Positions 18,202-26,624 of a stretch of DNA of 64,000 nt are shown piece after piece. The notes under the pieces were generated by a model. That model saw nothing but the letters and a program-made list of their open reading frames with translations, did not search any database and had not been told where the DNA came from. The DNA is from Burkholderia sp. Ax-1719 (lineage in GTDB: Bacteria > Pseudomonadota > Gammaproteobacteria > Burkholderiales > Burkholderiaceae). The DNA is taken from positions 1 through 64,000 of the forward strand of contig NZ_VWWJ01000004.1 in assembly GCF_011753055.1 (NCBI RefSeq). The letters run 5' to 3'. Both the position numbers and the translations under genes were made by a program. How positions within the stretch are numbered: the first letter of the stretch is position 1; each line of letters starts with the position of its first letter.

Positions 18202-19527
18202 ATGTTTTTATCTCCTGTAGTTTGCTGGTTTGTTGCACTCCTGCTGTTGCTTGCTCCCGCGGTAAATCTGATCTGGCAAGGTGGCACCGGTTATTGTTTC
18301 TTCGCGCTACTGGCGCTGGCGCTGTTTTCCGCTTTCAGCACACGGCGGCCCGCCGGTTACTTCGCGGGCCTGAAGCGCTACCCGTGGTATGTCGCCGGAA
18401 TGGGCGCATTTCTGGTCGCCATTGTCATCCAGCAAGTGGTCCATGGCTGGTGGATGCCGCGCCAGTTCGACGCGATTTCCCGCTTCGCGCTGGCGATCCC
18501 CGTGTTTCTGCTGTTGCGTCAGCTGCCGTCGCGCTACTTCCCCGCAATCGGCTGGGGATGCGCCGCCGGTGCGCTCATCATCGGCGCGATTGCGCTCGCG
18601 CAGCGCCCGTCGGGCGGATGGACGGATGTGGATCGGCTCAACAACTACTACACGAATGCGATTCCCTTCGGCGATACGTCGCTGCTGCTGGCGTTCCTTT
18701 CGATTTTCACGCTGGGATGGGACGAGCGCTGTAAAAAGGCGTCGCGGGTGCTCAAGCTGGCTGCGCTTCTGGCAGGCGGCTTTGCGTCCTATTCGTCGGG
18801 TACGCGCGGTGGCTGGGTCGCTGTTCCCGTATTTCTCTTCATGCTGGGCGTGCAGTACGGCGTGTTCGCCACGCGCAGGCGCATCATGCTGGCCACGCTG
18901 ACGGCCGCCATTTGCGTGGGCGGCCTGCTGGCGACGTCGCGCATCCAGCAACGCATCGCCGATTGTGTCAGTGACCTCACGCTCTTCTCGCAAGGCAAGA
19001 CCGATAGTTCGACGGGAATCCGCCTGGAGTTGTGGAAGGGCGCTACGCGCCTTTTCGTGACGCATCCTGTCTATGGCATCGGCAAGGGCAAGCTGGAGGA
19101 TTCGTACAACGCGCTGGCCGATCAGAACTATATTCCGCGACAGTTCGTCAACGAGCGCGCGCACAGCGACTTCTTTTCCACCATTGCGGAAAGTGGCTCG
19201 ATCGGCGTGCTTTGCCTGCTGACGTTCTATTACGGTTCGGCCGTCTATTTCTGGCGCAAGCGGCGCGCGGCCGATGCGTTCGTCCGCACAGCCGCATGGT
19301 CCGGACTGGCCGTTGCCTTCAGCACGATGATCTTTGGGCTGACCATCGACGTGCTCGTGCCTGTCATGGTCACGACGCTGGTTGCCCTGCTTGTCGCCGT
19401 ACTACTCGCAGCGATCGACGCACGCGAGCGAGAAATAAATGAAAAGGCCGCAAAGCGGCCAGCATCGGGGAATGAAGTTGCAATCGAACAGCTCTCAAAC
19501 GCTCAAGTACCGGGCCAACCCGGCTGA
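18202..19527 (+). CDS. waaL: O-antigen ligase/polymerase (WaaL/Wzy_C family)
   Basis: The 441-residue protein has about ten membrane spans. A long periplasmic loop is rich in YSSGTRGGWVAVPVF, GIRLELWKGATRLFVTHPVYGIGKGKL and NERAHSDFFSTIAESGSIG, which is the Wzy_C signature including the functional Arg and His of WaaL. It should join undecaprenyl-linked O-antigen to lipid A-core. The pairing with a GT9 enzyme favours WaaL over Wzy. Its 3' end overlaps the next frame by 89 bp. Confidence 0.86.
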   Translation: MFLSPVVCWFVALLLLLAPAVNLIWQGGTGYCFFALLALALFSAFSTRRPAGYFAGLKRYPWYVAGMGAFLVAIVIQQVVHGWWMPRQFDAISRFALAIPVFLLLRQLPSRYFPAIGWGCAAGALIIGAIALAQRPSGGWTDVDRLNNYYTNAIPFGDTSLLLAFLSIFTLGWDERCKKASRVLKLAALLAGGFASYSSGTRGGWVAVPVFLFMLGVQYGVFATRRRIMLATLTAAICVGGLLATSRIQQRIADCVSDLTLFSQGKTDSSTGIRLELWKGATRLFVTHPVYGIGKGKLEDSYNALADQNYIPRQFVNERAHSDFFSTIAESGSIGVLCLLTFYYGSAVYFWRKRRAADAFVRTAAWSGLAVAFSTMIFGLTIDVLVPVMVTTLVALLVAVLLAAIDAREREINEKAAKRPASGNEVAIEQLSNAQVPGQPG

Positions 19528-19951
19528 TCGTCAGCAAGCCGGCTTGCCGCCCTTGCAAGCCGGTGGAATCGGTCCGGGCGCGCAGGCGGGTGACGTGCAG
19601 CATCAGGTTCGGATCGACGATGTGATCGTGCAGGTGGTGCGGCTGGGCCGCACCTTCGATTGCAGTTTTGCCGTGAACGTGTATGACGCGGCAAGCCGCA
19701 CGATCCGCGCGCAGCGCACCTATACGCCGTTGCAGGGCGAAGCCTGGTTGCTGGGCACGGCGCGCGACGGCAGGGGGCGTCTTCTGCTGCGCTTCATGCA
19801 GGGCAGCCACGAGCCCGAAGAAGTGATTCTGCGCATCGACTACCGACGCTTTTCGATCCCGCTGCTTTGGCCGCGCTTGCGCTTCGTCAGGATGGCGCTT
19901 GCGTCGCTCGATCCGGCGCTGGCGTGGTCGCTCGATGCCGCGGGGCGTTAA
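19439..19951 (+). CDS. Unrecognised protein overlapping the ligase gene
   Basis: The 170-residue product is unrecognised. From residue 55 it reads VRIDDVIVQVVRLGRTFDCSFAVNVYDA, RAQRTYTPLQGEAWLLG and RGRLLLRFMQGSHEPEEVILRIDYRRF, a beta-rich pattern. Codon use has the GC-rich third positions expected of a real gene. The start may be the ATG at 19439 or 19472; both lie inside the ligase gene. Its last 65 bp overlap, tail to tail, the helix-turn-helix repeat gene. Co-transcription with the LPS genes suggests a role in the same process, but there is no direct evidence. Confidence 0.65.
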   Translation: MKRPQSGQHRGMKLQSNSSQTLKYRANPADRQQAGLPPLQAGGIGPGAQAGDVQHQVRIDDVIVQVVRLGRTFDCSFAVNVYDAASRTIRAQRTYTPLQGEAWLLGTARDGRGRLLLRFMQGSHEPEEVILRIDYRRFSIPLLWPRLRFVRMALASLDPALAWSLDAAGR

Positions 19952-21353
19952 GCACGGAAAGCTCACCCGGCGGTTGCGCCGGGCGACGACCCTGGCCGCC
20001 CCAGCCGCGCAACGCCCCAATCCCCAGCGAGCGCCGCATGAGGTTCACCGTCTTTGCCGACAACCCCACGCGTTTGGCGACCTCGAAGTCCGATATCCTG
20101 CCGAGCAGCGCAATTTCCTCCGCCGTCCACGTATGTTTGACAGGCGCAATGCCTAGCTCCGTACGCTTCTTGTACACCGTCGTGTTGCTGCAGCCGATCC
20201 GTTCGGCCACGACGGCGTCGCTTACCGTTCCCAGCATCGCAATCTGTTCGTCGGTCCATTGGCGGCGCGCGCGCATGGCGGGCAGGCCGCGCTTGACGCG
20301 TGCGTAGCGCACGGTGTTGTAGCTCTTGCCGAAGCGCCAGGCCAGTTCCAGGTCGGGCACGATGCCGAGCAGCGCAAGACCCTCCTCATGCCAGTTGCCG
20401 GCAGCTGGATTGCCCTGGTTGCCCTGGTGGTCGTGGCCCGGCGGGTTCGCTGCGATGCCTGGCGTGTGCCAGTTGCGTGACCTGTCACGCTGCCCCTTGC
20501 CGCCGCGATCGGCCACTGCCGGAAGTCCCAGTTTGCGGCGCTGCAGGCGTACCGACACGGTAGAGAGCCCAATGCGCCGGGCGACCCGCGCATCGGGCAG
20601 TTTGCCGAGCAGTTGCAGTTCCTCGGCGCTCCAGTGATGCCGCGCGCTGCCGATTCCGAGCCGCCGCCGCTTCTTGTTCACCACCGTTTCGGACAGATCC
20701 AGCTGCCGCGCGACCCTGGCGTCGGACATCGTGCCGAGCAGCGCGATCTGGTCGTCGGTCCAGGCGTGCACGGTCTTGCAACTGGCTATGCCGCGGGCGA
20801 GCCGCGCGCGCTGGATCACGCCGGTGCTCACGCCCACCTGCCTCGCCAGCGACGCATCGCTTTGCCTGCCCAGCAGCGCGAGTATTGCTTCGCTGAGTTC
20901 GATGGCGCGGGTCCTGGGCGCGATGCCGAGTTTCTGCCGCATGGCGCCGACCGTTTGCGGCACGATGCCAAAGCGCTGGGCCGCTTCGGTGTCGGTAATC
21001 GTGCCGAGCAGGGCGATTTTCTCGCGGGTCCAGCGATGGCCGATCGCGCCGCGTGTGCGCGCGGATTCAATGCCGAGTTGTCGCCGCTTGGCGCTGACGG
21101 TGGGCAAGGAGGCGCCGGTGATTTTTGCGACCTTCGAATCGGTCATGGTGCCGAGGAGCGCGACGATTTCGGGCGGCCATTCATAGCGCGGCGGGCGGCC
21201 CCGGCCGTCGCGGCGGCAGGGTGGGCGCAACGTGGTGGGCGCCACGCTGGACGCGGCTTCGGCCGTCGGGCGGCGAGCCGGCGTTTGAATGCCGGGTGGC
21301 GGACTGCAAGGGTTGCGAGGCGTCGAGTCGCTGAGCAAGGGAAAAATGGGCAT
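19887..21353 (-). CDS. Protein of eight tandem helix-turn-helix repeats
   Basis: This 488-residue protein is built from eight 37-residue units with consensus W-T-x-E-x-I-A-L-L-G-T-x-x-D-x-x-V-A-x-R-x-G-x-S-x-x-T-V-x-x-x-R-R-x-L-G-I. They start near residues 59, 108, 153, 198, 241, 321, 366 and 409. Each looks like a small three-helix DNA-binding unit, with a Trp at the start and a second-helix-turn-recognition-helix pattern. The third unit lacks the Trp. Spacing is 43-49 residues except for a Gly/Asn/His-rich linker (about 278-320). Recognition-helix residues differ between units. Function is unknown, but sequence-specific DNA or RNA binding is likely. AGGA lies about 10 bp before the start. 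Confidence 0.75.
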   Translation of the reverse strand: MPIFPLLSDSTPRNPCSPPPGIQTPARRPTAEAASSVAPTTLRPPCRRDGRGRPPRYEWPPEIVALLGTMTDSKVAKITGASLPTVSAKRRQLGIESARTRGAIGHRWTREKIALLGTITDTEAAQRFGIVPQTVGAMRQKLGIAPRTRAIELSEAILALLGRQSDASLARQVGVSTGVIQRARLARGIASCKTVHAWTDDQIALLGTMSDARVARQLDLSETVVNKKRRRLGIGSARHHWSAEELQLLGKLPDARVARRIGLSTVSVRLQRRKLGLPAVADRGGKGQRDRSRNWHTPGIAANPPGHDHQGNQGNPAAGNWHEEGLALLGIVPDLELAWRFGKSYNTVRYARVKRGLPAMRARRQWTDEQIAMLGTVSDAVVAERIGCSNTTVYKKRTELGIAPVKHTWTAEEIALLGRISDFEVAKRVGLSAKTVNLMRRSLGIGALRGWGGQGRRPAQPPGELSVLNAPRHRATTPAPDRATQAPS

Positions 21354-21605
21354 TTAGTTGGTCATCCTGATGAATGGAATGAGGCGACGCGCCGAGGGTG
21401 GTCGACGTGTCGATCATGCGTGTCGCCTCACGCGATGAATTCACACAGGGGACTCACGCTAGCTGGAGCGTGGCGCCGCCGGTTTCGCTAGATTGAGCTA
21501 AATGTCGCTTTTGAAATACGCGAAAAATCCGAATTTCGGCGTTCAGCCGGGGCGAGCGGCTCCAGACGGCAGCGATTTCACCATCGATTGACATTCGACA
21601 ACTCG

Positions 21606-22673
21606 TCACGGCCGCAGATACGCGCTTTGCCGCACGTTCGCGGAGCAGAACACGCGGAATTCGACCGGTTCGTCGGCGCTGGCGCGCTCGACGATGCCGC
21701 AGGCGTGCAGCGCATGCTGAAGCGCGGACATCACCTGGCCGTCCGGGTCCTGATCGATGACGATGTCCATGATGCCGGCGTCGATGTACTGCCGGTGCGC
21801 GTCGAACATCTCGTGACCGACCCAGACGACCTCGCCCGCCAGTCCCGCCTTGCGCAGGGCGGCTTCGACGCCCGCCGAGCCGTAACCCGTGTTGTAGATG
21901 CCGGCGAGCTTGCCGCGCCGGATCGCCTCGTTCATGGCGCGATAGCAGTGCGCGTCCTGATCGAGCGATTCGACGGGCGAGACGTCGCAAACCAGATGAT
22001 CGAAGTGGGCGGCGATCTCCGTGCGGCAGCCTTCGATGCGGTCAGTGTGCGCGCGGTAGTCGAGTCGCGCGGGCAACAGCAGCACGCGGCCGGGTTGCGC
22101 GAAGCGGCCCAGAAAATAGCCGGCGGTGCGGCCCGCGCGCAGGTTGTCGATGCCCGCGTAATGCAGACGGTCGATTCCGCCGATATCGGTGACCATCGTG
22201 ATCACCGCCTCGCCGCGCGCGATGGCCGCGGCGAGCGCGGCGCGCACCTCGGGCGTGTCCTGGGCCGTGACGATCAGCGCCGCGCGCCGGTGGCGCGAGC
22301 GGCCCGCATGCGCGATGGAGGCGGGCAGGCGCGCTTCGTCGGCGGCGGACAGCATGGTGCGATGGACGATCACGCGCCGGTCGAGCATTTGCGCCGAGCG
22401 TTGCAGCGCTTCGCGCAGGCGGCTGAAAAATGGCGATTCGCTGCCCGGCACCATCACGTCGATGTGCACGAGGCCGTGCTGGGTGTCCGGCAGCAGGCGC
22501 GGCACCGCAAGCTGCTTTGCGGCGGCGATCACCCGTTCGCGCGCCTGCGCCGACACGCTGCCGCGCTCATTGAGCACGCGGTCGACTGTGGTGGGGCTTA
22601 CGCCCGCGAGTTCGGCGATCTCGACAAAGCGCGCGGTGCGCTTGCGCCAGCGCGGCGGCGTTTCCTGGGTCAC
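21606..22673 (-). CDS. LacI-family transcription regulator
   Basis: The 355-residue protein begins with a LacI-type DNA-binding domain, FVEIAELAGVSPTTVDRVLNERGSVSAQARERVIAAAKQL. It then has a periplasmic-binding-protein-like effector domain (HIDVMVPGSESPFFSRL, GEAVITMVTDIGGIDRLHYAGIDNLRAGRTAGYFLGRF). The VDRVLNERG variant is common in regulators of sugar and inositol-type genes. It is divergent from the desaturase-Rieske-reductase-isomerase operon, and a perfect palindrome lies between them. It most likely represses that operon until a sugar-like or polyol inducer binds. Confidence 0.88.
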   Translation of the reverse strand: MTQETPPRWRKRTARFVEIAELAGVSPTTVDRVLNERGSVSAQARERVIAAAKQLAVPRLLPDTQHGLVHIDVMVPGSESPFFSRLREALQRSAQMLDRRVIVHRTMLSAADEARLPASIAHAGRSRHRRAALIVTAQDTPEVRAALAAAIARGEAVITMVTDIGGIDRLHYAGIDNLRAGRTAGYFLGRFAQPGRVLLLPARLDYRAHTDRIEGCRTEIAAHFDHLVCDVSPVESLDQDAHCYRAMNEAIRRGKLAGIYNTGYGSAGVEAALRKAGLAGEVVWVGHEMFDAHRQYIDAGIMDIVIDQDPDGQVMSALQHALHACGIVERASADEPVEFRVFCSANVRQSAYLRP

Positions 22674-22714
22674 GGTGTCTCCGGTTCGACAGGCCAGTCG
22701 CCATGGTGAAAGAA

Positions 22715-22730
22715 TGACGAAATTTCGTCA
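22715..22730. promoter_or_regulatory. Perfect 16-bp palindrome, probable LacI-family operator
   Basis: TGACGAAATTTCGTCA is a perfect inverted repeat between the divergent LacI-type regulator (start 22673) and the desaturase operon. It sits just upstream of a TTGAGG/TATGTT promoter. Its position supports binding by the adjacent regulator. The AT centre, rather than the usual CG of LacI operators, is a caution. Confidence 0.65.
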
Positions 22731-22739
22731 ATTTTCCCG

Positions 22740-22768
22740 TTGAGGCCGATGCGTCCCTGGCCTATGTT
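22740..22768 (+). promoter_or_regulatory. Sigma-70-like promoter of the moc-like operon
   Basis: TTGAGG (22740-22745) and TATGTT (22763-22768) are separated by 17 bp, and lie directly downstream of the palindrome at 22715-22730. The expected start is near 22775, about 72 bp before the desaturase GTG. Confidence 0.5.
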
Positions 22769-22846
22769 CATGACATGTGTTCCGCGCAAAACGCGCCCGC
22801 ATCGAACGGGAGCCGAGCCGGAACCGCCTCGAACAAGGAGACAACA

Positions 22847-23923
22847 GTGGCGCAAACCGACCCTACCCAGAGCGACGCGCACGGCCCGCGCGATGCCTAC
22901 CGGCTGATCGGCGGTGCGGGCGAGCGCGCCCGCGCGGCGGGCCTCGTCAATGCCGACTGGTACAAATGCGCGGTCGCGCGCCCCGTGATGAAGCGATTGA
23001 TGCAGCGCAGCGACGCGCGCGCGATCCGCGACACGCTGCTCTGGTACGCGGCGATTGTCCTGAGTGGAGCGCTGACGGGCTACGCCTGGCATGCCCATTC
23101 GCTTTGGGCGATTGCGGCCTTCTTCGTCTACGGCACGCTCTATTGCAGCCCGGCGGATTCGCGCTGGCACGAGTCGGGCCACGGCACGGCGTTCAAGACG
23201 CGCTGGATGAACGATGTGCTTTACCAGATCGCGTCGTTCCAGGTGTTCCGGCGCGCGACGGTCTGGCGCTGGAGCCACGCGCGCCACCATACCGACACGC
23301 TGGTGGTGGGCCGCGATCCGGAAATCGGCGCGCCGCGTCCTACCGACTGGCTCGGCATCGCGCTCAACATTTTTGCGATCAAACACGTCTCTCACGAACT
23401 GCCCAGGATGGTGAGCGCGGCGTTCGGCAAGGTGGGTGCGGAAGAGGAGACCTTTATCCCCGCTTCCGAATGGCCGAAGGTGGTGCGCGAGGCGCGCATT
23501 TCGCTTGGCATTTACGCGCTGGTGCTGGCCGCGTGCATCGGCTTTCACTCGATTTTGCCGCTGCTTTATATCGGCCTGCCCAGCCTTTACGGCGCGTGGC
23601 TCTATCTTTACTTCGGCCTTACGCAGCATGCGGGCATGCCGGAAAACGTGCTCGATCATCGCCGCAATTGCCGCACGGTGCGCATGAACCCGCTGTTCCG
23701 CTTTCTTTACTGGAACATGAACTATCACGTCGAACACCATATGTTCCCGATGGTGCCGTTCCATGCGCTGCCCGAACTGCACGAAGTCGTGAAGGCCGAT
23801 ATGCCGCCACCCTATCGCAGCACGATCGCCGCCTATGCGGAGATCATCCCGGCGCTAGTGCGCCAGACCCGCGATCCTTCCTATGCCGTCGCGCGCCCGA
23901 TTCCGGATGCCGCGCAGGCCTGA
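22847..23923 (+). CDS. Membrane fatty-acid-desaturase-fold hydroxylase (MocD-like)
   Basis: The GTG at 22847 is preferred because AAGGAGA lies 7 bp upstream; an in-frame ATG at 22775 has none. The 358-residue protein has the three histidine boxes of the integral-membrane di-iron family: HESGH (108-112), HARHH (144-148) and NYHVEHH in the last quarter. Hydrophobic segments surround them. Such enzymes use oxygen and electrons from a ferredoxin to desaturate or hydroxylate. A Rieske ferredoxin and reductase follow directly, as in rhizobial mocDEF. By that analogy it may oxidise a methylated inositol amine or another polar compound. A fatty-acid substrate is the alternative. Confidence 0.82.
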   Translation: MAQTDPTQSDAHGPRDAYRLIGGAGERARAAGLVNADWYKCAVARPVMKRLMQRSDARAIRDTLLWYAAIVLSGALTGYAWHAHSLWAIAAFFVYGTLYCSPADSRWHESGHGTAFKTRWMNDVLYQIASFQVFRRATVWRWSHARHHTDTLVVGRDPEIGAPRPTDWLGIALNIFAIKHVSHELPRMVSAAFGKVGAEEETFIPASEWPKVVREARISLGIYALVLAACIGFHSILPLLYIGLPSLYGAWLYLYFGLTQHAGMPENVLDHRRNCRTVRMNPLFRFLYWNMNYHVEHHMFPMVPFHALPELHEVVKADMPPPYRSTIAAYAEIIPALVRQTRDPSYAVARPIPDAAQA

Positions 23924-23962
23924 TCGATCAGCATGCCGAATCAAATAAAACGGGAGACAGAC

Positions 23963-24271
23963 ATGACGCAGTGGATCGACGCCGCGGCACTGGACGATAT
24001 CGACGACGAGGACGTGATGCGCTTCGATCACGCGGGCAAGACCTTCGCGATTTATCGCGTGGGCGGCGATGTCTATGCCAGCGATGGTCTGTGCACGCAT
24101 GAACAGGTGCATCTGAGCGACGGGCTGGTGATGGGGCATGTGATCGAGTGTCCGAAACATAACGGCCGCTTCGACGTGCGCGACGGCAAGCCGCTGTGCG
24201 CGCCGGTGTGCGAAAAACTCAAGACGTGGCCCGCGAAGGTCGAGGGCGGTCGCATTCTGATCGAGGTCTGA
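23963..24271 (+). CDS. Rieske-type 2Fe-2S ferredoxin (MocE-like)
   Basis: The start at 23963 (after GGGAGACAGAC) gives a 102-residue soluble protein. It carries the Rieske ligands C44-T-H46 and C63-P-K-H66 in CTHEQVHLSDG and ECPKHNGRFD. It resembles the small ferredoxins of ring-hydroxylating dioxygenases and MocE. It should pass electrons from the reductase encoded 3 bp downstream to the desaturase-fold enzyme upstream. Confidence 0.9.
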   Translation: MTQWIDAAALDDIDDEDVMRFDHAGKTFAIYRVGGDVYASDGLCTHEQVHLSDGLVMGHVIECPKHNGRFDVRDGKPLCAPVCEKLKTWPAKVEGGRILIEV

Positions 24272-24274
24272 GCA

Positions 24275-25531
24275 ATGAACGCCGATCGAGTCATGGCTAT
24301 TGTCGGCGCCGGCCACGCGGGCGGCATGGCGGCGCAGACGCTGCGCGAAGCAGGATGGGCGGGCGGCATCGCGATGATAGGCGCGGAACCGCATTTGCCC
24401 TACGAGCGGCCGCCGCTTTCCAAAGGACTGCTGACTGGCGAGCGCGACGCGCAGCAATGCCAGTTGCGCGCCCGCGATGCCTGGCATGCCGACAACATCG
24501 AACATATCGTCGGCGCGGTGCAGGCGATCGATGCGCAGGCGCGCACGCTGCAACTCGCCGACGGCCGAAGCTTCGCGTATGAAGCGCTTTTGCTGGCGAC
24601 GGGCGGCCATTTGCGCAGGTTGTCGATTCCCGGCGCGCAACTCGACGGTGTATTCGGCCTGCGAACGCTCGACGATGCCGCGACACTTGCGCCGAGGTTG
24701 AGCGCCGGCGCGCGCGTGCTGGTGATTGGCGGCGGCTTTATCGGGCTGGAAGTGGCGGCGTCCGCGCGCTCGCGGGGATGCGAGGTATGCGTGGTGGAGG
24801 GCGCGGCGCGTTTGCTGGGCCGGTGCGTGCCGGCGGCCATCGGCGCACATGTGCATGCGCTGCACGAGCGCAACGGCGTGCGCGTGGTACTGAACGCATC
24901 CGCACGCGCAATCGCCCAGCGTGATGACGGCGCGTTGGCCGTTACGCTCGATACGGGCGACGTGCTGGACGCGGATACGGTTGTGGTCGGTATCGGCATC
25001 GAACCGGCCGATGAACTGGCGCGCGCGACGGGGCTGGAAACGGGAAAGGACGCGGCGCGTGGCATCGTCGTAAGCGAGACCTTGCAGACTTCGGCAAGCG
25101 GCATTTACGCGGCCGGCGACGTTGCACTTTTTCCCAGCCGTTTCGGCCCGCATCGTATCCGTCAGGAAACCTGGCACAACGCCCAGACGCAGGCCTGCGT
25201 GGCGGCGCGCAACATGCTCGGCGCGGGTGAGTCGTATCGCGAGGTGCCCTGGTTCTGGTCGGATCAGTACGATCGGCAACTCCAGGTGGCGGGCGAACCG
25301 GCATTGGGCGTGCGTACCGTCGTGCGTGAAGTATCCAGCGATATCTCTAGCGATATGCAGATTCATTTCGCACTCGACGGCGGCGGGAATCTTGTTGCCG
25401 CAAGTGGCTTCGGCGCGCCGCAGGGCTTTGCCCGAGAGATGCGCCTCGCGCGCATGCTGGTGGAGCGCGCCGCGCCAGTTGACGCAGACGATCTTGCGAA
25501 TCCCGACGTCAAATTAAAAAGCCTGCTTTAA
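24275..25531 (+). CDS. NAD(P)H:ferredoxin reductase, FAD-dependent (MocF-like)
   Basis: The 418-residue flavoprotein has the FAD-binding motif MAIVGAGHAGGMAAQTLREAG, the segment PYERPPLSKGLL, the NAD-binding motif VLVIGGGFIGLEVAASARSRG, and the late FAD motif GIYAAGDVALF. This order is that of putidaredoxin-reductase-type enzymes serving oxygenases. The C-terminal WFWSDQYDRQLQVAG is also conserved in that group. It should reduce the Rieske protein encoded just upstream. The 3-bp gap implies translational coupling. Confidence 0.9.
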   Translation: MNADRVMAIVGAGHAGGMAAQTLREAGWAGGIAMIGAEPHLPYERPPLSKGLLTGERDAQQCQLRARDAWHADNIEHIVGAVQAIDAQARTLQLADGRSFAYEALLLATGGHLRRLSIPGAQLDGVFGLRTLDDAATLAPRLSAGARVLVIGGGFIGLEVAASARSRGCEVCVVEGAARLLGRCVPAAIGAHVHALHERNGVRVVLNASARAIAQRDDGALAVTLDTGDVLDADTVVVGIGIEPADELARATGLETGKDAARGIVVSETLQTSASGIYAAGDVALFPSRFGPHRIRQETWHNAQTQACVAARNMLGAGESYREVPWFWSDQYDRQLQVAGEPALGVRTVVREVSSDISSDMQIHFALDGGGNLVAASGFGAPQGFAREMRLARMLVERAAPVDADDLANPDVKLKSLL

Positions 25532-25570
25532 AGCGTTTGATAAAAGCCATTTAAAAATATCGGAGTTACG

Positions 25571-26404
25571 ATGGGACAACGCCTGCTCGTCTTTCAATCG
25601 CTCTGGGCAATGGAGCGCCGTCACACCGATGGTGCTGAACGCACACTTGAAGAAAACCTGCGCATGATCGCGCAAGCGGGTTTCGATGGTGTGAGCGCGC
25701 ATTACACGGATCGCGCAGCGGTGCGCCATCTCGCGCAATTGCGCGCCGAGTACGGCTTGAATGCCGAAGGGCAGTGCTTCCCACGCACGATCGACGATCT
25801 GCAGCCGGTGCTGGAAAACGCGGTGGAATACGGCGCGCACCATATCGACATTCAACCCGACGTGCGCCTGCGCACCGTCGCGCAATGTGTGCAATTGCTG
25901 GACGGCTGGCAACGCCTTGCTGAGCAGGTCGACATTCCGGTCTATATCGAAACGCATCGCGACCGGATGACCACCGACCTGTTTTTTACGCTCGATCTAC
26001 TCGATGCACGTCCCGACCTGAAACTGCTCGGGGATATTTCGCATTACCTCGTTGCGCGTGAATTCGCATGGCCGGTATCGGAAGAGAACCACGCGCTGAT
26101 GCATCGCATTCTTGATCATTCGTGGGCATTTCATGGCCGCGTGGCGAGCCGCGAGCAGGTGCAGATCGAGTTGTCGTTCGCGCCGCATCGCATGTGGGTC
26201 GATCTGTTTCTCGACTGGTGGCGCTATGGATTTGCATCGTGGCGACGCCGCGCGGGCGCAAACGATACACTGGCGTTCACCTGCGAACTAGGGCCGAAGC
26301 CGTACGCGATTATTGGCCGCGACGGCAACGATACGACGGATCGTTGGGCCGAATCGCTGCTGCTCAAAGACTGGATCCAGACACTCTGGCGCGAGCTTGA
26401 GTGA
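25571..26404 (+). CDS. TIM-barrel sugar isomerase/epimerase-like protein
   Basis: The 277-residue protein resembles the xylose-isomerase-like / AP-endonuclease 2 TIM-barrel family. Likely metal-binding acidic and His residues lie in DGVSAHYTD, GAHHIDIQPD, IPVYIETHRDRMTTD, KLLGDISHYLV and FTCELGPKPYAI. Members include inosose dehydratases, hydroxypyruvate isomerases and MocC-like enzymes. It is 39 bp after the reductase gene and probably the last gene of the operon. Its place beside MocDEF-like proteins makes an inositol-derived or sugar substrate plausible. Confidence 0.78.
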   Translation: MGQRLLVFQSLWAMERRHTDGAERTLEENLRMIAQAGFDGVSAHYTDRAAVRHLAQLRAEYGLNAEGQCFPRTIDDLQPVLENAVEYGAHHIDIQPDVRLRTVAQCVQLLDGWQRLAEQVDIPVYIETHRDRMTTDLFFTLDLLDARPDLKLLGDISHYLVAREFAWPVSEENHALMHRILDHSWAFHGRVASREQVQIELSFAPHRMWVDLFLDWWRYGFASWRRRAGANDTLAFTCELGPKPYAIIGRDGNDTTDRWAESLLLKDWIQTLWRELE

Positions 26405-26550
26405 GTGGTGTGCGCCGCTTTTGCGTCATTGCTGCGATGTTTGCATTTCCGGGCATTACCACACAGGCTGCAATAAAGCCCGGATCGCAAACGTTGTCGC
26501 CGCAACCGGATTACACCAGGCTGAATTAAAGAATTTACGCTCGAGAATCA

Positions 26551-26579
26551 TTGCGTGAATGTAACGAAAATGACATAAA
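26551..26579 (+). promoter_or_regulatory. Candidate promoter of the siaABCD-like operon
   Basis: TTGCGT (26551-26556) and CATAAA (26574-26579) are 17 bp apart. Transcription would start near 26586, just before the first coding region. The match is moderate. Confidence 0.4.
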
Positions 26580-26624
26580 GAGTCTTTAGCGTGCTGATTT
26601 TCTCTTCCGACGAATCAGTTCGCC

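Noticed and set aside
23855..25366. 503-codon minus-strand frame opposite the Rieske and reductase genes
   Set aside because: It is the complement of well-supported genes and has no family motifs of its own.
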